Shown here: piece after piece, positions 1 to 4,827 of the stretch
Layout of the letters: every line of letters starts with the position of its first letter
Position numbering within the stretch: the stretch's first letter is position 1
Notes under the pieces: generated by a model
The model's database searches: none
Told to the model about the DNA's origin: nothing
Seen by the model: only the letters and a program-made list of their open reading frames with translations
From: Spirochaeta sp.
GTDB taxonomy: Bacteria > Spirochaetota > Spirochaetia > DSM-27196 > Alkalispirochaetaceae
Assembly: GCA_007117185.1 (NCBI GenBank)
Contig: SKHA01000043.1
Span: forward strand, 1 to 8,843
Direction: 5' to 3'
Length of the DNA stretch: 8,843 nucleotides
Program-made: the position numbers and the translations under genes

Positions 1-23
1 AAGAGATCTACACTCCCGGGTGA
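1..23 (+). CDS. possible 3' end of an unidentified upstream gene
   Basis: Reading from base 3, the frame gives six codons (E-I-Y-T-P-G) and then a TGA at 21-23. A strong + strand terminator begins 23 bases later, the usual spacing for the end of a transcription unit. The terminator has its T-run only on the + strand side, so it should serve a gene coming from the left. Six residues are too few to identify a product. Two other forward frames are also open through this stretch, so the frame choice is an inference from position only. Confidence 0.25.
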
Positions 24-45
24 AATTTCGGCCTCTGTGGTGTGG

Positions 46-81
46 AGCCGGTCTGTATCGTCGATACGGGCCGGCTTTTTT
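46..81 (+). terminator. rho-independent terminator of the upstream unit
   Basis: The arm at 46-60 pairs with 62-76: A-T at the base, then GCCGG pairing with CCGGC, two G-U wobbles, and GTATCG pairing with CGATAC at the top. In practice the innermost pairs open to form a normal loop. Six Ts (76-81) follow directly. A GC-rich stem plus T-run is the classic intrinsic terminator. It acts on transcription from the left and separates the sdhA unit from whatever precedes it. Confidence 0.85.
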
Positions 82-96
82 GTTGCAACAAAAAAG
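75..96. repeat. 22-bp perfect palindrome, candidate operator
   Basis: A run of six Ts, the centre GTTGCAAC and six As, bounded by C75 and G96, read identically on both strands. The left half is the T-run of the preceding terminator. The TTGCAA core at 83-88 doubles as the -35 element of the candidate sdhA promoter. A perfect dyad over a -35 box fits a repressor or activator site, but no family can be named from the sequence. It could instead extend the terminator hairpin or give some termination on the opposite strand. Confidence 0.55.
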
Positions 97-112
97 ATAG
101 GGTGATTATATT
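83..112 (+). promoter_or_regulatory. candidate sigma-70-type promoter for the sdhA operon
   Basis: TTGCAA (83-88) matches four of six bases of the -35 consensus, and TATATT (107-112) matches five of six of the -10 consensus; the spacer is 18 bases. Transcription would start near 119, giving a leader of about 73 bases. The region is AT-rich compared with the genes and lies just after the upstream terminator, where a new promoter is needed. Placement rests on consensus matching alone. Confidence 0.5.
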
Positions 113-134
113 ACAAAGGTATCGATAGAAATCG

Positions 135-150
135 TTCTTATTCTTAAGAA
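135..150 (+). repeat. TTCTTA tandem and inverted repeat in the sdhA leader
   Basis: TTCTTA occurs twice in tandem (135-140 and 141-146), and 141-150 is the perfect palindrome TTCTTAAGAA. On RNA, 135-140 can pair with 145-150 around a 4-base loop. The stem is A-U rich and weak, and no T-run follows, so it is not a terminator. As DNA it could be a regulator site downstream of the transcription start. Its role is unknown. Confidence 0.35.
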
Positions 151-180
151 GCGGTCTCACCACTCAGGTCGAAAACAGTT

Positions 181-194
181 GGAGGTTAACCTTG
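181..194 (+). promoter_or_regulatory. ribosome-binding site that fixes the TTG start of sdhA
   Basis: GGAGG at 181-185 lies six bases before TTG at 192-194. No in-frame ATG or GTG lies close to this site, and the conserved FAD-binding strand begins four codons later (FDAIIVGAGGAG), so TTG is the only sensible start. The 10-bp palindrome AGGTTAACCT (183-192) overlaps both the SD sequence and the first base of the start codon. Confidence 0.8.
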
Positions 195-1922
195 GTACAC
201 ACATTTGACGCGATTATCGTCGGGGCCGGTGGCGCAGGACTATACGCCGCCCTCGAGGCAAGCCAGAAAGCGAAGGTGGCAGTTCTCAGTAAACTGTACC
301 CTCAGCGCAGCCATACCGGTGCCGCCCAGGGCGGAATCGGAGCAGCCCTGGGGAACGTCGAGGAGGACAGCCCCGAGTGGCACGCCTTCGATACCGTCAA
401 GGGTGGCGACTATCTTGTTGACCAGACTGCGGCAAAGATCCTCGCCGAAGACGCGGTCCGGGCGGTCTACGACCTTGAAAACCGGGGGCTCCCCTTCAGC
501 CGCCTGGAAGACGGCAAGATCGCCCAGCGCCGTTTCGGCGGCCATACCCACCATTTCGGCCAGGGTGCGGTTCACCGCAGCTGCTACGCCGCGGACCGCA
601 CCGGACACATGATCCTGCAGACCCTCTACCAGCAGTGCGTGAAGAACGACGTCAAGTTCTACGACGAGTTCCAGGTGGCGGACCTCCTTCTGGATGGAAC
701 CACCGTGCGTGGAGTTGTCGCCTTTGAACTGAGCACCGGAGAGTTGCACGTCTTTCAGGCCAAAGCGGTCCTCTTTGCCACCGGCGGGTTCGGACGCATG
801 TTCAAGATCACCTCCAACGCCCACGCCAATACCGGTGACGGCCCGGCCATTCTGGCCCGGGCGGGGATCCCCATGGAGGATATGGAGTTCTACCAGTTCC
901 ACCCCACCGGTATTCTCGGAATGGGAATCCTCATCACCGAGGGTGTTCGCGGCGAGGGGGGGATCCTCAAGAACCGGGATGGCGAACCCTTCATGCAGCG
1001 CTACGCCCCCACCCTGCTGGACCTTGCCCCCCGGGACATGGTCAGCCGGGCGATCATGACGGAGGTCGCCGCCGGCAAGGGCGTTCGGGGGGATCGCAAG
1101 ATCGACGACTACGTCTGGCTGGACGCCAGCCACCTCGGTCGTGAGGTCGTTGAGAAGAAGATTCCCGACATCGCCGACTTCTGCAAAACCTACCTTGGGG
1201 TCGACCCGGCGGAGAAACCGATGCCGGTGCAACCCACCGCGCACTACGCCATGGGGGGAATCCCCACCGACGTAGACGGCCGGGTGGATACCGGCAAAGT
1301 GGTCTACGACGGACTCTACGCCGCCGGGGAAGCGGCGTGTGTCTCGGTGCACGGTGCCAACCGGCTGGGTACCAACAGCCTGGTAGACCTGATCGTCTAC
1401 GGCCGGCGGGCAGGGCAGCACATCGCCCGCTACGTCAGCGAATCCGGTCCCGTCTCAGCGGGTGAGAAAGACGCCGAGCGGGCCCGTCAGCGAATCGAGG
1501 TGCTCCGTTCCCGCAAAGGCGGCCGCCATGTGGGGCCGATCATGGACCGGATGCAGGAAGTGATGATGGAGAAAGTGGGAGTCTACCGCACCCAGGAGAA
1601 GATGGACCGCGCCGTCCAGGAGATCCAGGAGCTGCGGCAGCAGTTCAAGGAGGTCTCCGTCCAGGATACCGGCGCCGGGTTCAACTCGGAGGTGCTGCAG
1701 ATCATGGAGCTGGAAAACCTGCTGGACCTCTCCCTGGTGACCGCCGCCAGCGCGGCTCAGCGTACCGAGAGCCGCGGCGCCCACGCCCGGGAGGATTTCA
1801 CCGAACGGAACGACGATCAGTGGCTCAAGCACACCATGGCAACGATAACCGGTGACAGTGTCTCCATCGACTTCAAGCCGGTGGATATCAGCATCTGGGA
1901 ACCGAAACCGAGGACCTACTGA
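192..1922 (+). CDS. sdhA: succinate dehydrogenase flavoprotein subunit (SdhA)
   Basis: Catalytic subunit of succinate:quinone oxidoreductase; it oxidises succinate to fumarate on a covalently bound FAD and passes electrons to SdhB on the cytoplasmic side of the inner membrane. The 576 residues are close to the family's usual 580-600. The dinucleotide-binding motif GAGGAG is at 11-16. His41 in RSHTGAAQGG is the expected FAD-attachment histidine. Substrate and catalytic residues are in place: His237 (QFHPTG), Thr249-Glu250, Arg281 (APRDMVSRA), His351 (TAHYAMGG) and Arg391 (GANRLGTNSL). The C-terminal stretch SRGAHAREDF followed by WLKHTMA is typical of SdhA rather than of L-aspartate oxidase. 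The start is TTG with a good SD site. sdhB follows after 35 bases. The usual sdhC and sdhD genes are not immediately upstream, since a terminator and promoter region lie there. A fumarate reductase role cannot be wholly excluded, but the neighbouring suc genes argue for oxidative function. Confidence 0.96.
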   Translation: MVHTFDAIIVGAGGAGLYAALEASQKAKVAVLSKLYPQRSHTGAAQGGIGAALGNVEEDSPEWHAFDTVKGGDYLVDQTAAKILAEDAVRAVYDLENRGLPFSRLEDGKIAQRRFGGHTHHFGQGAVHRSCYAADRTGHMILQTLYQQCVKNDVKFYDEFQVADLLLDGTTVRGVVAFELSTGELHVFQAKAVLFATGGFGRMFKITSNAHANTGDGPAILARAGIPMEDMEFYQFHPTGILGMGILITEGVRGEGGILKNRDGEPFMQRYAPTLLDLAPRDMVSRAIMTEVAAGKGVRGDRKIDDYVWLDASHLGREVVEKKIPDIADFCKTYLGVDPAEKPMPVQPTAHYAMGGIPTDVDGRVDTGKVVYDGLYAAGEAACVSVHGANRLGTNSLVDLIVYGRRAGQHIARYVSESGPVSAGEKDAERARQRIEVLRSRKGGRHVGPIMDRMQEVMMEKVGVYRTQEKMDRAVQEIQELRQQFKEVSVQDTGAGFNSEVLQIMELENLLDLSLVTAASAAQRTESRGAHAREDFTERNDDQWLKHTMATITGDSVSIDFKPVDISIWEPKPRTY

Positions 1923-1957
1923 GTGATCCCGGGAAAAACGGAAAGAGAGGAACAGCG

Positions 1958-2710
1958 ATGACAGTGACACTGGCGATTACCCGCTACAACCCCGAAACGG
2001 ACACAGAGCCTCGGGTGCAGAACTATCAGGTTCAGGTGCAGCCCACCGACCGCATACTGGACGCCCTGATGGACATCACCCAGAACCAGGACGGGACCTT
2101 GGGCTACCGCCGCAGTTGTGCCCACGGCGTCTGCGGATCAGACGCGATGCGGATCAACGGCAAGGAGAAACTCGCCTGCAAGACCCTCTTTCAGGATCTG
2201 GCGGAGGGCGAGGTTGACGGGTTGACCGTAGCGATAGAACCCCTGCGACACCTGCCGGTGCAGAAGGACCTGATGGTGGACCAGCAGGTGTTCTTTGAGA
2301 AGTTCCGGGCGGTGAAACCCTACTTCGTGCCCAGGGCAGAGACACCCCAGCGCGGAGAGTTTCTCCAGTCCCAGGAGGATCGGGAGCTCTTTGACGAGGC
2401 GACCAAGTGCATCAACTGCGCCGCCTGTTACTCCGCGTGTCCCATCCTGGACAAGAACCCCGACTTCCTCGGCCCCCAGGCGATCGTCAACGCGGCGCGG
2501 TTCATCTACGACAGTCGCGACGCCGGGCTGGAGCCGCGGTTGGACGTGCTGGATACGAAAAACGGGGTCTGGCCCTGCGAGAGCCACTTTGAGTGCACCC
2601 GGGTCTGTCCCCGGGACATCAAAATTACCAAGCTGATCAACCTCACCAAGCGGGAGATCAAGAAATACCGGGACAGCCGTGGTGAGACCACGGCAGAGCA
2701 AAAGGCGTAA
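1958..2710 (+). CDS. sdhB: succinate dehydrogenase iron-sulfur subunit (SdhB)
   Basis: Carries electrons from the SdhA flavin to quinone through three iron-sulfur clusters. The length of 250 residues is normal. N-terminal [2Fe-2S] ligands are Cys54, Cys59, Asp62 and Cys74; Asp in the third position is also found in E. coli SdhB. The C-terminal ferredoxin-like domain has Cys151, 154, 157 and 217 for the [4Fe-4S] cluster and Cys161, 207 and 213 for the [3Fe-4S] cluster, with the same spacing as E. coli. The segment after Cys161 reads PILDKNPDF, so Lys166 stands where E. coli has quinone-site Trp164, and Glu208 where E. coli has His207. This points to a quinone pocket or anchor unlike the enteric enzyme. 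The ATG has AGAGAGGA at 1944-1951, six bases upstream. Only three bases separate its stop from sucC, which supports cotranscription. The C-terminal tail from about 240 is hydrophilic and looks unstructured. Confidence 0.96.
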   Translation: MTVTLAITRYNPETDTEPRVQNYQVQVQPTDRILDALMDITQNQDGTLGYRRSCAHGVCGSDAMRINGKEKLACKTLFQDLAEGEVDGLTVAIEPLRHLPVQKDLMVDQQVFFEKFRAVKPYFVPRAETPQRGEFLQSQEDRELFDEATKCINCAACYSACPILDKNPDFLGPQAIVNAARFIYDSRDAGLEPRLDVLDTKNGVWPCESHFECTRVCPRDIKITKLINLTKREIKKYRDSRGETTAEQKA

Positions 2711-2713
2711 CCG

Positions 2714-3856
2714 ATGAAAATACACGAGTATCAGGCGAAGGAACTCTTTCGGGAGTACGGAATCCCCGTACAGGACCAGGCGGTGATCACCGACGCCGGC
2801 GAGGCCGAAGCGGCAGCGCAACGGCTGGGCGGCTTCGTGGTGGTGAAAGCGCAGGTTCTGGTTGGTGGTCGCGGTAAAGCCGGCGGGGTCAAACTGGCCA
2901 AAACCGCCGCGGACGCAGCGCAGCACGCCCGGGCAATTCTGGGGATGGACATCAAGGGTGAGACGGTAGAGAAGGTTCTTATCGCCCCGGCAGCGGACAT
3001 CCTCAAGGAATACTACGTCGGCCTGATCATGGACCGCACCACCAAGAAGATCATTCTGATGGTCACCAAAGAGGGTGGGGTGGACATTGAGGAACTGGCC
3101 GTCACCAACCCCGATGCGATCATCAAGTTCCCCATCGATATCGTTCAGGGGATTGACGAGGCCGCTCTGGCAGCGGTCCTGAAAGACGTCTTTGAACGAC
3201 AGCCCCTGATCGACCAGGCGGCGGAGACGGTGCGGATTCTCTACCGCCTCTTTGTTGAAAAAGACGCTACCCTGGTGGAGATCAACCCCTACGCGCTGGT
3301 GGACGAGAACACCCTGGCCGCGCTGGACGCCAAGATGAACTTCGACGACAACGCCCTGTATAAACACGACGACGTTGAAGCGATGAAGAACGCCGAAGAG
3401 TACAGCCAGGACGAGATCGACGCCAAAGAGTACGGGCTGAGCTTCGTCAGCATGGACGGCGAGATCGGCTGTATCGTCAACGGCGCGGGCCTCGCCATGG
3501 CGACGATGGACATCGTCAAGCTCTTTGGGGGCAACCCGGCAAACTTCCTGGACGTGGGGGGCAGCTCCAACCCGGAGAAAGTGCTGCAGGCGATCCGGAT
3601 CATCCTGCGGAATCCGAAGGTGAAGGCAATTCTCATCAATATCTTCGGCGGAATCACCCGGTGCGACGATATCGCCCGGGGAATCATCATGGCCACCGAC
3701 CAGATCGATATCTCGGTGCCCCTGGTGATCCGGCTGGTGGGAACCAACCAGAAGGAGGGCCGCGCTCTCCTGGAAGAGAAGGGGTTCGCCGTTGGTGACG
3801 ACCTCAGCGAAGCGGTGCGCAAGGTTGTGGCGCTGCACAAGGGAGCACAGGCATGA
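2714..3856 (+). CDS. sucC: succinyl-CoA synthetase (ligase) beta subunit (SucC)
   Basis: Beta subunit of succinyl-CoA synthetase, which couples cleavage of succinyl-CoA to formation of ATP or GTP; it holds the nucleotide- and succinate-binding sites. The 380 residues compare with 388 in E. coli. The protein opens with the family signature MKIHEYQAKELF. An ATP-grasp fold covers about 1-235, with the glycine-rich GGRGKAGG at 51-58, EINP at 189-192 (Asn191, metal ligand) and Asp206 in LDAKMN (second metal ligand). A CoA-ligase flavodoxin-like domain follows, with NGAGLAM at 256-262, NFLDVGG at 277-283 and INIFGGITRCD at 308-318. Residue 20 is Gln (GIPVQ), where E. coli has Pro; this position is linked to nucleotide choice in animal homologues. 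The SD is weak (AAAGG at 2701-2705), so translation may be coupled to sdhB, whose stop is three bases away. The gene overlaps sucD at ATGA (3853-3856). Confidence 0.96.
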   Translation: MKIHEYQAKELFREYGIPVQDQAVITDAGEAEAAAQRLGGFVVVKAQVLVGGRGKAGGVKLAKTAADAAQHARAILGMDIKGETVEKVLIAPAADILKEYYVGLIMDRTTKKIILMVTKEGGVDIEELAVTNPDAIIKFPIDIVQGIDEAALAAVLKDVFERQPLIDQAAETVRILYRLFVEKDATLVEINPYALVDENTLAALDAKMNFDDNALYKHDDVEAMKNAEEYSQDEIDAKEYGLSFVSMDGEIGCIVNGAGLAMATMDIVKLFGGNPANFLDVGGSSNPEKVLQAIRIILRNPKVKAILINIFGGITRCDDIARGIIMATDQIDISVPLVIRLVGTNQKEGRALLEEKGFAVGDDLSEAVRKVVALHKGAQA

Positions 3857-4722
3857 GCATACTGATCAACGAGAACACAAACGTGCTGGTCCAGGGAATC
3901 ACCGGTCGCGACGGATCGTTCCACGCACGGCAGATGGTCGCCGACGGTACCAGGATCGTCGCCGGGGTGACCCCGGGTAAGAGCGGTCAGAAGATGGACG
4001 ACGTCCCGGTCTACGGGACCGTTGCCGAGGCAGCGAAAGAACACCGGGTGGACGCCACGGTGATCTTTGTGCCTGCCCGCTTTGCCGCTGCGGCGGTTCG
4101 GGAGGCAGCGGACGCAGAGATTCCCCTGATCATTACCATCACCGAAGGGGTGCCTGTACTGGAAATGCTTGAGGCGTATCACATGGTCCGGGACCGGGGG
4201 CTGCGGATGATCGGCCCCAACTGCCCCGGCCTCATCTCTCCCGGTAAGTGCAAGATCGGGATCATGCCCTACCACATCCACAAACCGGGAAACATCGGGG
4301 TGATCTCCCGCTCGGGAACCCTCACCTACGAGGTGGTGTACAACCTGACCAACGCGGGGATGGGCCAGTCCACCTGTATCGGAATCGGCGGGGACCCCGT
4401 TATCGGTACCAGTTTCATCGATGCCCTTACCCTCTTCCAGGCTGACCCGGAAACTACCGGGGTGGTGGTGATCGGCGAGATCGGCGGTGAAGACGAGGAA
4501 GCGGCGGCGGATTTCGTGCGCACCTCCATGGACAAACCGGTGGTGAGCTTCATCTCCGGGCGGACCGCCCCTCCGGGAAAACGGATGGGCCACGCCGGAG
4601 CGATCATCTCCGGTGGCAAGGGGACACCCGAGGCCAAGGTGGCCGCGCTGGAGGCAGCGGGCATCCCGGTAGCGCAGACGCCGGATCAGATTCCGGGGCT
4701 CCTGAAAGAGAAGCTGCGGTAG
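3853..4722 (+). CDS. sucD: succinyl-CoA synthetase (ligase) alpha subunit (SucD)
   Basis: Alpha subunit of succinyl-CoA synthetase; it binds CoA and carries the histidine that is phosphorylated during catalysis. At 289 residues it matches E. coli SucD. An N-terminal CoA-binding Rossmann-like domain (about 1-125) contains QGITGRDGSFH (14-24) and GVTPGKSGQ (38-46). The motif GPNCPGLISPG is at 121-131 and GVISRSGTLTYE at 149-160. Glu209 (VIGEIGGE) is the expected partner of the active-site His247 in KRMGHAGAI. The start codon lies inside the sucC stop (ATGA), with AAGGGAG at 3839-3845, seven bases upstream. Such overlap normally couples translation and keeps the two subunits equimolar. The stop codon forms the loop of a small hairpin (4714-4728), and a 102-base gap follows. 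Confidence 0.96.
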   Translation: MSILINENTNVLVQGITGRDGSFHARQMVADGTRIVAGVTPGKSGQKMDDVPVYGTVAEAAKEHRVDATVIFVPARFAAAAVREAADAEIPLIITITEGVPVLEMLEAYHMVRDRGLRMIGPNCPGLISPGKCKIGIMPYHIHKPGNIGVISRSGTLTYEVVYNLTNAGMGQSTCIGIGGDPVIGTSFIDALTLFQADPETTGVVVIGEIGGEDEEAAADFVRTSMDKPVVSFISGRTAPPGKRMGHAGAIISGGKGTPEAKVAALEAAGIPVAQTPDQIPGLLKEKLR

Positions 4723-4728
4723 CCGCAG
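4714..4728 (+). repeat. hairpin with the sucD stop codon as its loop
   Basis: CTGCGG (4714-4719) and CCGCAG (4723-4728) are perfect complements, and the three-base loop is the TAG stop codon of sucD. A second, weaker stem follows: ACAGAAA (4734-4740) with TTTCTGT (4749-4755). No T-run directly follows the GC stem, so this is not a convincing terminator, though partial termination or protection of the upstream mRNA end is possible. Confidence 0.4.
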
Positions 4729-4752
4729 ACGTCACAGAAAGGTGAGTTTTTC

Positions 4753-4761
4753 TGTTATAGT
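4753..4761 (+). promoter_or_regulatory. candidate extended -10 promoter ahead of sucA
   Basis: TGTTATAGT fits the extended -10 form (TG, one base, then TATAAT) with a single mismatch in the hexamer. Only a poor -35 is visible (GTCACA at 4731-4736, spacer 19), which extended -10 promoters tolerate. The stretch 4735-4765 is markedly AT-rich compared with its surroundings. Transcription would start near 4768, giving a leader of about 57 bases before the sucA ATG. This suggests sucAB can be expressed separately from the upstream genes, but it is a consensus match only. Confidence 0.45.
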
Positions 4762-4764
4762 ATT

Positions 4765-4789
4765 TGGCCGTGGCCTGTGGTCACGGCCA
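4765..4789 (+). repeat. 8-bp GC-rich hairpin in the sucA leader
   Basis: TGGCCGTG (4765-4772) is perfectly complementary to CACGGCCA (4782-4789) across a 9-base loop. A competing pairing uses GTGGCC (4770-4775) with GGCCAC (4785-4790). It lies at the predicted 5' end of a transcript from the extended -10 promoter, or in the intergenic RNA of a longer transcript. No T-run follows, so a terminator is unlikely; mRNA stabilisation or a protein-binding element is possible. Confidence 0.45.
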
Positions 4790-4810
4790 CTTGCACGTAC
4801 AACACGTCCC

Positions 4811-4827
4811 GAGGGAGCCTGTCTATG
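4811..4827 (+). promoter_or_regulatory. ribosome-binding site that fixes the sucA start
   Basis: GAGGGAG at 4811-4817 precedes ATG at 4825-4827 by seven bases. The frame is also open from a GTG at 4777, which would add 16 residues. That GTG lies in the loop region of the leader hairpin and has no purine-rich SD, and the added residues (VTATCTYNTSRG...) do not resemble the family N-terminus. The ATG start gives a protein beginning MDDLEIANSDYVEELY, as expected. Confidence 0.8.

Noticed and set aside
240..1421. 393-codon minus-strand open frame inside sdhA
   Set aside because: Antisense to conserved SdhA, rich in Gly/Val/Asp/His as expected for a shadow frame, with no family resemblance.
2138..3838. 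566-codon minus-strand open frame across sdhB and sucC
   Set aside because: It spans two clearly real genes on the other strand and resembles no family; it is a codon-bias artefact.
4729..4789. Possible rho-independent terminator between sucD and sucA
   Set aside because: The GC-rich stems (4714-4728 and 4765-4789) have no T-run directly after them, and the stem before the T-rich patch is A-U rich, so none fits the intrinsic terminator pattern well.
4777..4824. GTG start giving SucA 16 extra N-terminal residues
   Set aside because: It has no SD, overlaps the leader hairpin, and the extra residues are unlike the family; the ATG at 4825 has a good SD and yields the expected N-terminus and length.
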